From positions 749,480 through 813,479 of the forward strand of contig NW_027063627.1 of assembly GCF_032884065.1 (NCBI RefSeq): DNA of 64,000 bases, given 5' to 3'. Positions 55,541 through 64,000 of the stretch are shown in pieces. Made by a program: the position numbers and the translations under genes. How positions within the stretch are numbered: position 1 is the stretch's first letter; each line of letters begins with the position of its first letter. Below the pieces are notes generated by a model. That model searched no databases and had not been told where the DNA came from. It was given only the letters and a program-made list of their open reading frames with translations. The stretch comes from Artemia franciscana. Lineage: Eukaryota; Arthropoda; Branchiopoda; Anostraca; Artemiidae.

Positions 55541-57402
55541 ATTAAAATGCTAGTAGATTTGATTTGACTTGATTTGACTTGATTTGGATTTGAGAAATCA
55601 ATCATTTGATAAAAAAATATCACAAAAATTCTTACAAAATGTCAAACATAAATATCCTTTTTCTAATATCATTCAGCAGAAAAACTAAACAAACAACAAA
55701 GAAACAAAAACTAAATAAAAAAAGTATAAGCATTTTTTCATCTACTCAATAAGATATTTTAATAATTATTTTTTTCAGAATAAGATTAGTGAAATCAATC
55801 TTCTATATATTTAGGCAATATAATAGTATTCCACATATGAAAGGAAATAAATCACTTCACAAGATTATCTACATATACCTTATTCACAAAACGTTAAACA
55901 GAAAATTAAACATACAACTTTTATCCACTCAATAATATATTTCTTAAGATTTTGTCAGAACAAACTTAGCAAAATTGATCCCTTTATATAGTTTAGCAAC
56001 ATGTTTCACACCTTCACAGCAACATGTCATAGTAACAGTGTACATCTATGGCTGTGGTGCATTTATAATATGAGTAAATTATTTTCAGATGAGGGTGTTG
56101 GGTATGGATGATATTCTGATTTCTTTGGGGTTATCCCCCCCCCCCACTGCCCTCAGGCAAAGAGCTATAAGTCATACAATTCGTCCATTGTAGTATATGT
56201 TATTGACAAAGGTGGGCATGTTTGACCTTTACTTTCCAAAAATATGGAGATCATTCAGTTGAGCCTTTCAGTAGAATGTTGAACTAAATCAAACACTTTA
56301 AAAAGGGCACAAGAACCTTCAGTTTCCTGTCGAATGAGCTCCTTTCTAAGTTTCTGCGAAACTCCTTCTGTATGAAATGCCTTTATAAGAAAAAAAGATA
56401 ATGCATTGTGCTCACTTCGCTCTTTACTTATGCAGCACTATTATGCTGCCTATGATTTAATGAACAGGAAACAGTGCATGCATAGGTACACTGAAAAATG
56501 TGGTCTTGGGATGGGATTAAGCCAATTCTAAGCCATCTGCCGAAGTTTATCATTGTTTTAAGTATATTTGACAGAAATAAAACTAGCAAACTTACAGCTT
56601 AAAATAAGAAGGCCGTACATGTGTTGTATAATTAATAAACATTGCCTAATTAAAACACCATCTTCTATTCTTTACTACTTTTTTTTTATAAAAAATTATT
56701 GTAAACAAGGCCAGGTACACGCAAAGGAATTTGGAGTAAAAGAGCTGGGCTACAATTTCGAATTTTTTTTTGCGAAGGGGAACACGGAACCAAAACCCCT
56801 AGCCTTTCCTAGATGGTTTTGTCCTGGTTCCTAGATTATAGATATTAAAATGAATTTTCTCCTCAGGTTTGTCTTTAAAATATTCATTAGCTTTATTTCT
56901 CACTGGTGTATCACCCCAGTTTCCATTGAAAGCTATCACATGATGTCATTATGTTCGATCTAGGGTTACGTGAACATATATTATGATTCACAATTAAGAT
57001 ATATCTGCTACTTGTTTTTCTTAGGATTTTAAAGATTTTGAGACCAACGGATGGTGTTGCACCAACAATATGTGACATTAAAGCTGTCGTTAGAAAGTGG
57101 TTACATGCGGGGCCATATGATTCAGACAAGCATTTGAGGGGGAGGGGGTTCAAATTTCCTACTGCCCCCCTCCCTCCCTGGTTATGGTGTTGGTTACATG
57201 CCAGGCATTTTGACAAGGTAATCATAAAATTTTGTTCTCTAGCCCATAATGACACAGATAAACATTAAAAAGGAATGGCATAAGCTGCAAAATTAAGCTT
57301 TATCCATATATTAGCATTCTTGGCTCATCTTTTTTGCCTCTTACTACTTTTGAAAAGAAGACTTTAGGGAATCTAATTTTTATTTTTTAAGATAAATCAG
57401 GA
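55541..57402. other. Region upstream of the PIWI gene, with one repeat fragment
   Basis: A short '(gattt/gactt)n' stretch lies at 55556-55590. Positions about 56130-56400 are a fragment of the 1-660/14.5-kb repeat family. It should contain the promoter and 5' UTR of the PIWI gene, but I see no clear core-promoter element. Overlapping frames at 56911-57268 on both strands are unrecognised. Confidence 0.45.
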
Positions 57403-57607
57403 ATGGCAGGACGCGGAGCCCTCTTAGAGCGCCTGAAGATTAAACGTGAAGAATCAAGTAATGAAGAAAGACCAGGTGACGGTGGAACTACGTCACGGCC
57501 AGTACCTGTTGGTCGAGCACAACTTTTGCGAAGGTTGAATGTACAAAATCAAGCTGCTGCAGCCCCAACTGGAGGGCTGCAACCTATTGCACCAGAGAGA
57601 GGTGCAG
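57403..57607 (+). CDS. piwi: PIWI-clade Argonaute, coding exon 1
   Basis: This exon starts the N-terminal, intrinsically disordered tail of a PIWI protein, the germline Argonaute that binds piRNAs and silences transposons. The ATG at 57403 has an in-frame TAA five codons upstream; 'attttttaagataaatcag' directly before it also resembles an acceptor, so a 5' UTR exon may exist. The peptide begins 'MAGRGALLERL' and has 'VGRAQLLRRL' at about residues 36-45. Arg-Gly/Arg-Ala motifs in this position are typical methyl-arginine sites for Tudor-domain partners. The exon ends GGTGCAG|GTAAAA, phase 1, and joins in frame to the exon at 59408. The tail with 'GRG.LL' motifs and the later VPQY motif resemble the Ago3 branch, but Piwi/Aub cannot be excluded. 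Confidence 0.82.
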
Positions 57608-59407
57608 GTAAAATTCACATTCTTAAACTAAAGAAATCTATTAGATCTTGATGTATCATTTAACTAGATTAAGAGTTTGCTTAAAAAGCCTTTTAATTCT
57701 TTTGAAGTTTAGATTATACTTTTAAAATTCTTGTTTGGTTTGCTGAATTTCGAAGTCGATTATATCTTGTCTACGCTCGTATATTTGCTTGCCCTTGCTA
57801 GTGAATCCAATTTTTAATTGAGTGACTGTAAAACAGAAGTAAGGAATTATCTACTAATCAGAGCCATTGGTTGTTCTTATTTTAATGTACCAATCAGTTG
57901 CTAATTGGTCTTATGCCTTTTGTATTTGTGTTCGGGTATACAGAGTTTTAGATGGAATTAAGTCAGTAAAAAAAAATAAAAATACAGTATTTCTATAAAA
58001 TTTGTATTGATACTACAAAAAATTCTGCTTTTGGCCGAGTTGTCAATTTTTAGGCTTTGGTGTTTCGTTTTCACCAAAATTTATGTTGGGGGGGGGGAAT
58101 ACTTAGATGCTGCTTATGGACCAACGAAAATCTTAAAACATTTCTTGTTTTAACTTGTTTACTCAGTCATCAGTCTGTATTATCTTTCGCTCTTAGGGAT
58201 CATACAATTGCGCAACCTATATTCTTTAAGTGACTTTACTGAAGTGACAAAAATATAAATTTTCTAATGTTGTGTTCTAAATACTGATCTAATATAAAAT
58301 TTTAATTTGCTCAAGATTTGTGTTCAAGCCTGGTAAAAGGGAATAAATTCTGCCAAATATGAATTAAAATTCTTGTTTGGTTATGCTGAATTTCAAAGTA
58401 GATTATATTTTGTCTATGCTCATATATTTGCTTGCCTTTGCGAATGAATCAAATTTTTAACTGAGGGTCTATAAAACAGAAGTAAGCAATTATTTACTAA
58501 TAAGAGGCATGGGTGGTTCTGATTTTAATTTACCAATCAGTAACTAGTTGGTCTTGTGCCTTTTGTGTTTGGGCATACAGAGTTTTAGATGGAATAAAGT
58601 CAGTAAAAACGAAATAAAAATACATTATTTCTATAAAATTTGTATTGATACAACAAAAAATTCTACTTTTGGTCGAGTTGTCACTTTTTAGGCTTTGGTG
58701 TTTCATTTTCACTAAGATTTATGTTATGAGGGGAATACTTAGATGCTGCTTATGGACCCTCAATAATCTTAAAACATTTCTTGTTTTAACTTGTTTACTC
58801 AGCCAGTAGTCTGTATTGTCTGCTCATCTTATGGAAAATATATTTGTACAACCTATATTCCTTAAGTGACTTTATTGAAGTTACAATAATATAAATTTTC
58901 TGATGTTGTGTCCCAAATATTGATTTAAAATAAAATTTTAATGTGCTCAGGATTTGTGTTCAAGTCTGCTAAAAGGGAATAAATTTAAACTGGTGCATTT
59001 AATCTTTTGGATTATAAAGCTGACTTTAGTCCTTCTAAAATACAGGGTCAATTCTCTTTTATTCCTTCCTTCTAATGCCTGGTTATTGAGCACATTCTGA
59101 ACATCGATAGGATCATTGACGAAAATTTGTAAAGCTTCTTATAAGGCCACAAGTTTTGACCTCTTTAGTCGAATTAGGGATTTCTTATTATAAATAATTT
59201 ACCATAAAAAATGTTTTGTCAGGACTGCTGATTGCTGATTCACTGAATAAGGCAGCATTACTAAAATTTGTTGATTTCCTGGTAGAGACTTCATAATTTG
59301 AGAACTTCACCTTCGAAAATTGGTCAAAATGACGATTAAAGCTTTCGAAAACCCGGAATTGGACACTATAGCATGAATTAAAACATCTAGTTTTTTGTCC
59401 ATTTTAG
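57608..59407 (+). other. PIWI intron 1, containing a tandem segmental duplication
   Basis: The donor is GTAAAATT and the acceptor is 'ttttgtccattttag'. Nearly all of 57724-58985 is two copies of one ~625-bp sequence (separate entry). No other element is recognised. Confidence 0.85.
57724..58985 (+). repeat. Tandem duplication of ~625 bp inside PIWI intron 1
   Basis: Copy 1 (57724-58349) and copy 2 (58366-58985) are about 85-90% identical end to end. Both run from 'aaaattcttgtttggtt' to 'aaaagggaataaatt' with no large gaps. A 16-bp spacer separates them. Neither contains an exon. Confidence 0.93.
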
Positions 59408-59832
59408 GTTGCGGTCGTGCACAACTATGGAAGAACATGACCCAAAGACCTGGTGAAGGAGCTCTAAGGTATCCAGAAATAAAAAGCCAAGAAACACCTG
59501 TACGGACACCTGCCACCCATGGGCAGTCTTCTCAGCCAGATGTTGCGAATTTACAAAGTCAGCTTGATTCGATGAGCTTGCAGAAGAAGCGGTGTGAGTC
59601 CGTCATTCGTTCAGGTGTAGAAGGGCAAACATTTACTGCAGCAGTTAATTATATAAGACTCATTTCAAAAGAAAATGCTCAAATATATGAGTATTTTGTT
59701 GGTTTCACTCCTGAAATTGATTCAAGAAGATTCCGTTTCATAATGTTGAAGCAACATGCAGAAGCCTTACAATTTGTTGGAAATGCCTTTGATGGAGCCA
59801 AATTATATCTGAGGCACAAGTTACCGTTGCAA
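59408..59832 (+). CDS. piwi: PIWI-clade Argonaute, coding exon 2 (N domain)
   Basis: The exon supplies residues 69-210. It starts with a third 'GRAQLW' motif (about 71-76), runs through a Pro/Gln/Ser-rich linker, and enters the folded Argonaute N domain with 'SGVEGQTFTAAVNYIRL' and 'IYEYFVGFTPEIDSRRFRF'. It ends 'NAFDGAKLYLRHKLPLQ', the conserved 'FDG..L' strand preceding linker L1 in PIWI proteins. The acceptor is 'cattttag|GT' and the donor is CAA|GTAAGT, phase 0. The joined frame from exon 1 has no stop. Downstream of the donor the open frame runs on into intron and is not coding. The 'Y-[HF]-V-x-[FY]-x-P-x-I-[DE]-S-[RK]' segment is diagnostic of the PIWI rather than the AGO clade. Confidence 0.93.
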
Positions 59833-62830
59833 GTAAGTTGTTTTCTATTTCTTGATCTTCTTTTGGCTAGTTGTATTGTTGCAGCAATGTTTCCGGTGGG
59901 AAATTCTCTCCAAAATGAAAAATTGAGCAGCCAAAGGGAAATTAAGACCAGTAAAAGAACGAAGGAAAGCGTACTTTTTTTGTGAACAGAGTTTAAGGAC
60001 CCTTTGTAAACTCTCTTTACTTAAACTATTGCCTGCTTATTTTGAATAAGGATTTCTGTCAATTTTGAGTTTGCTTGGTTTTGATTTCGAGATTGACTTT
60101 ATGCTATCTATATTAAAATTTGGAATAAGAATTTCTTTCAAGTTTAAATTTGCCTGAATTTGATGCTGATAATTGAATTATAATAATATCAAATGGCAAG
60201 TCAAGTTTTACAATTAAGAGTGATTCTACCCCTCTTATAATGATGACTGGATAACACATCGAGTCTTTCGGTTTACATCTGCTCCCTCCCTCAACGCAGA
60301 ATTGAGGTCTAATTAACATCCAGCATTCCTTGGAAGTTTCAACTCAATCTCCCAAACAGTTCGTGGGAAATAGCAGACGTGCCCAGTTTCTTCTGATTTA
60401 CTCAGCTGTACTTGTCGTTCTTAGAGAATACTGAGAGCAAAATTTTTAAATGTTGCCGTAGCGAACGACCCATAGAAGCTCATAGCAGATAAAATGACCA
60501 AAACCAATTTTGACTGCTTTTTCTGCTAGCAAACTAACAGCAACAAGTATTATCATGGAAAGCAAAGAACAACATTGAGTCCTAAAACAAGCAGAATTTT
60601 TCTTTATAGGATAGTGGCTGCCCCCTCTTCAACCCTCCTCCTTGGGGTCGTAGAAACTTCGGAGTGTGCGAATTCGATCAGAATGAGCGATCAGTGACCT
60701 TGGGGGTCCAGTGACTTTAAACTTTCAGGATTATTTTCTTGGTTTAAAAGGTCATCAACATATTGCTGTGAGAAGTGAAAGGGGTAAGAGCCCGGAAATG
60801 AGCAAAAAACAAAACAAAAAATATTTTTTTCCCTGGTCAGTTTGGAACTTGGGCCTTTAGTTTGGAACGTGAGTCCTTAGTCCAAAAATATTCGAAGGAT
60901 TGGTCCTTCTGGTGTTGGTCCCTTCTCTAACAAATGGGGCTAAAAGAAGGGCCGTTTTAAGGTGGCTTGGTGTTGCGGTGAGTTGTTAGTAGTACTAGTA
61001 TTTTCCACGGAGGGAATTTCCCATCGTGGGAGGGGGGATTTCCCGCAGGGGAGAATAAGGCTAGCACCATAATGGATTTTTTAAGGATGTTGAGCATGCT
61101 TTAGTATTTCTTATTACTTTTAAGATCATTAAAGGGATGGGGGACTTCCACCCTCCCTCAAATGATCGTCATCGTCGTGGGAGGGGGAGTTTCCGCAGGG
61201 GAGAATACGGTTAGCACTAAAATGAATTTTTTAAGGCTGTTGAGTATGCTTTAGTATTTTTTATTACTTTTAAGATCATTAGATTAGTAATCTAAATATA
61301 GGCTCTACCTGAGCAAAGTAAGGGTCTATTTGTAAGGACTGGAGGCTGACGTCGAAAACCATAGCAAGTGGGTGTAAGTAGAAAGCGGTCTACAAAACAA
61401 TTCTTCCATTTGAAAAAAGTACCAGCCCTATGAATAATGTTCTATATGGAAACCCCACCTCGAAAGGGTGGCAAGGGGTGGTGTCTCCTGTAAAATTGAG
61501 CAGCCGTGACTTAATAAATTTTTATAGCCTTATTCGTATTAACATGGTTCCAAAACTATTTTGCATTAAGATCACGTTTATAGCTTGAATAGTTTAAATC
61601 CAAATCACTAGAAAGATAAATGGAAAAAGAGACACTTGCGTTTATGTGTATATAGAAGATATACTAGCCAAAGAGCTGGCTTTGGCTACTCCTGACCTAG
61701 CTTCCCTTTCCTGGGAGGAGCATTTGCCCCTCGCAAGTGGCCCTCGGTTTGCCTGACGTGGTGTTCTGGCCTATTTACTTTCACCGTCATGCCTGGTGGG
61801 TCGGTTTTTTCATTAGTCTCCCAAGGCATACTCAGACTTTCGTCCCTCACATATTTCCTGTCTCGTTGTTTGCAGAAAAAAAAAACCTGGAAATGAAACG
61901 TCATTATTACAATCCTACGTTGTACATAATTACAACTGAAAGATTAAGCTAAAAATGCTAAAAGTTTTGCAGAAAGTCTTGGAAACATGAAACGGCTGTA
62001 AAATATTACGATCAAAAACATTTCACTTCAAAGATTTTTTTTTTTTAACTTCACTTTGAAGAATAGCATGCAAGGGCAGAAGGACTGAGCTGTCTGGGAG
62101 GCATATGAGGCGACAGAACTCCTCAGAAATCGCTTTTTGGTATACTTTGTGAGACATACGTATATCCATAAAATTAATTGTTGTCTTTTGTAAACTGAAA
62201 TAAGGTAAACTAGTTATGCTATAAATTTCTTTAGAGACGGAATTGAAAACATATAAACCTTTTTAGTAGAATTGTCATTATTTTTGGGCGATTATTAACA
62301 GAAACAAGGTAATCGTTGGTTGAGTCTAGTTAGGACTACTTCCTGAAAGCTAAGGCATTCAGGTGAAAGTATTGTAACTCAAACCATTTTAGGGTCGAAG
62401 ATTGTCCCTTCTCCTTTATAGTCTCTGCATAACATTCAAGTTATGGAAAATGTTCCCTGGTTAGTTTTAGCCCATATAAAACATTGAAAAAAGTTCTGAC
62501 GCAGAAAGAAAAAGCCATAGCAATGCACAAAATGGTTAAAAGAAAACGTTTATTGTTTCAAGCTAAGTCTGAGATGGAGCTTTCAGCTTGAGTTGGCTTA
62601 TTACGCATAGTCTCCTTTACTATTGCACTTAAACAAAATTAGAAAAAAAAAGTTTTTTTTTCTATTTACAATAGGGAGCTGAGAAATTTCTTCTTAATAG
62701 CTAGTTTTGCTTGGTTTATAATTATTTTTTTTTATACCTTTGTTGAATGTGTCCAAACCGTTTGGTCTTTGTCGCTCTGTTTGTCTGTTTTTAAGGCATG
62801 CCCATGGTTAAACTATTTATTTTGTTCAAG
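59833..62830 (+). other. PIWI intron 2
   Basis: The intron begins GTAAGT and ends 'attttgttcaag'. It contains a ~155-bp tandem pair (61020-61285) and a more GC-rich stretch at 61670-61870 with open frames on both strands that I do not recognise. Another possible acceptor at 62795 ('tttttaag') would put exon 3 out of phase with exon 2, so 62830 is preferred. Confidence 0.8.
61020..61285 (+). repeat. ~155-bp tandem duplication in PIWI intron 2
   Basis: The segments at about 61020-61132 and 61175-61285 match: 'gcaggggagaata', 'ttttttaagg.tgttga' and 'atgctttagtattt' are followed by 'ttattacttttaagatcatt' in both. The repeat period is about 155 bp. Confidence 0.85.
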
Positions 62831-63037
62831 GAAAACGTTTATGAATGTAGTCATCCAAGCGACAATTCTGTGGTTCAAATGAAAATTATCTACAAGAACC
62901 AAATGAAAATGTCTGAAGCAATGCATTGGTGTGGTATTTTGTTCCGTCGTGTATTAGACTCTCTTAATCTCACACAAATTGGCAGAAACTTTTATGACAT
63001 GGAGACATCCACGCCAGTGCCGCAATACAACCTTGAA
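62831..63037 (+). CDS. piwi: PIWI-clade Argonaute, coding exon 3 (linker L1)
   Basis: This 207-nt exon (69 codons, residues 211-279) continues exactly from 'KLPLQ' in exon 2 with 'ENVYECSHPSDNSVVQMKII'. It then has 'HWCGILFRRVLDSLNLTQIG' and 'RNFYDMETSTPVPQYNLE'. The 'LF.RV...LN...IGR..[FY]D' and 'VPQY.LE' motifs are characteristic of PIWI-family linker L1; the next residues in the family are the 'WPG' motif just before PAZ, which is not in this exon. The acceptor is 'gttcaag|GAA' and the donor is GAA|GTAAGT; both flanking introns are phase 0. No defect is seen. PAZ, MID and PIWI domains with the slicer residues lie beyond the window. Confidence 0.93.
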
Positions 63038-64000
63038 GTAAGTTCTTGACAGATTTCTTAGATCTGGTTTTCTTAGCCGTGGATTTTTTTGCCCACTTGA
63101 GGTGCGGGATACGGGAATCAATCTTTGGATGCCACTTTTGTTTATTTAAAATGAATAAATTTATGCTTGAATAGAAAATTACCGGCTGCTTTGGTATTGA
63201 GTGAACTGAAAGGGGTACTGGACAATACCAAGCATTCCATTACAGGTCTGAAGTCGGGTCATCAGTAAGTAAAGAAAGATACACGGAAGTGACTAAAAAA
63301 AAAATCGTTCAACTGGTAAGACAATCTAAATCAATCGTGACTATCTTCACTCCTTTGACTTCATTTCTTCCTTTAGAAAAATAGAATCAATGTTATGCAA
63401 TATTGGATACTGGTTTATATCCTATAGATATCGGTGACGATGACCAGAAACCATATATATTTTTGGCTTTGTGCAATATCTATTGTATCATTTTTGAACT
63501 ATAACTGACGAGAACAAGAAGAATATTTTTTCTACAGTCTGAAATAGCTGAGCTCCTGGATGGACTCAGCTATTTTTTGTTATTTACTGACCAGAACTAA
63601 AATATGTGTCGTTACTTCAGTTGACCTCTACGAGACAGTGCTTTCACTTCTCTACTTAGAGATTTCCTCTGCTCTTTCATTTTCCACTCTCTTAAAATAA
63701 TATAATCACTTTTACTCTTAATCTAACCTTTTTACGCACTTTTTCCTTACATTATCTTAATTTAAGTAAGCTGTTCACTTAGCATCAGTAAAGTGTATGA
63801 TGCTATTGAAGTCGAAATAAATTGCTGCCAACTTTCATAAAGTGCTTTCTCACGGTCTGAAAGAAGTTTTTTCTTATATTTTATTTTTACCATCAGTCTA
63901 CTTTTGCTTCTAAGGAAGGACATGTGGCTTGATTCACTACTTGAAAAGATGGCATTTTTAATCCCAACACCCTGTAGCCTGACCCATGTGCGATTCCAGA
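63038..64000 (+). other. PIWI intron 3 (continues past the window)
   Basis: The donor GTAAGTTC is clear. I looked for an exon beginning with the expected Val/Ile-Trp-Pro-Gly block and found none. A stretch at 63178-63262 has an open frame ending 'SGHQ' but does not match PIWI sequence at the required phase. Confidence 0.6.

Noticed and set aside
57110..57190. B-box-like 'gggttcaaatttcc' near the PIWI gene
   Set aside because: No convincing A box or acceptor pairing; probably chance in a G/C-run region.
61686..61952. Overlapping frames on both strands in PIWI intron 2
   Set aside because: GC-rich local composition keeps both strands open; no recognisable domain on either.
62796..62830. Starting PIWI exon 3 at the upstream acceptor (62795)
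   Set aside because: It would give the wrong phase after exon 2; the acceptor at 62830 joins in phase 0 with no residue missing relative to the family.
63178..63262. Additional PIWI exon or microexon in intron 3
   Set aside because: The open stretch ends 'SGHQ' and lacks the expected WPG block; phase and sequence do not fit.

Overview
The window is non-viral, intron-bearing, AT-rich eukaryotic DNA. The gene families and the repeat load point to an invertebrate, most likely an arthropod; a crustacean is plausible, but I cannot fix the species from the sequence. Only two host genes can be supported, one near each end, and both are cut by the window. At 4.3-5.9 kb on the minus strand are the first two coding exons of MLH1, the MutL-type DNA mismatch-repair ATPase; the rest lies beyond the left edge. 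At 57.4-63.0 kb on the plus strand are the first three coding exons of a PIWI-clade Argonaute (Ago3-like features); PAZ and PIWI domains lie beyond the right edge. Both sets of exons join in frame at canonical splice sites.

The roughly 51 kb between them is almost entirely a graveyard of transposable elements. From left to right: degenerate ~280-bp and ~115-bp tandem repeats and a foldback palindrome (1-3 kb); a LINE tail and a foldback element with minisatellite arms (7.2-8.7 kb); Helitron copy 1 with an embedded tRNA-like sequence (11.6-13.5 kb); a ~115-bp tandem array (14.8-15.2 kb); three copies of a non-coding interspersed repeat, the last ending in a 290-bp palindrome (17.9-22.7 kb); a broken BED-finger hAT transposase (22.9-25.1 kb); a composite minus-strand Helitron (25.1-27.0 kb); a further ~115-bp array and a 1.3-kb palindrome built from the same units (27.2-30.0 kb); a composite plus-strand Helitron (32.5-34.7 kb); further repeat copies, a hairpin and a long (CA)n tract (34.9-37.2 kb); a decayed Maverick/Polinton with integrase and structural genes (38.0-40.9 kb); rearranged Ty3/Gypsy material with gag and pol in opposite orientations (42.3-44.7 kb); a hAT fragment and two truncated copies of one LINE family (44.9-46.7 and 53.9-55.5 kb); a full-length minus-strand copy of the interspersed repeat (47.4-49.1 kb); and a 2.2-kb element with 10-bp terminal inverted repeats around a ~290-bp tandem array (49.6-51.8 kb).

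No operon-like organisation exists and no complete gene is contained in the window. The most unusual property is the density of large inverted repeats (at least seven), several of which are built into mobile-element families. The best candidates for something undescribed are the non-coding family with a small hairpin at one end and a long foldback at the other, the Helitrons with two successive terminator hairpins, and the giant palindrome assembled from tandem-repeat units. All long reading frames other than the MLH1 and PIWI exons are transposon remnants, simple-repeat artefacts or unrecognised.
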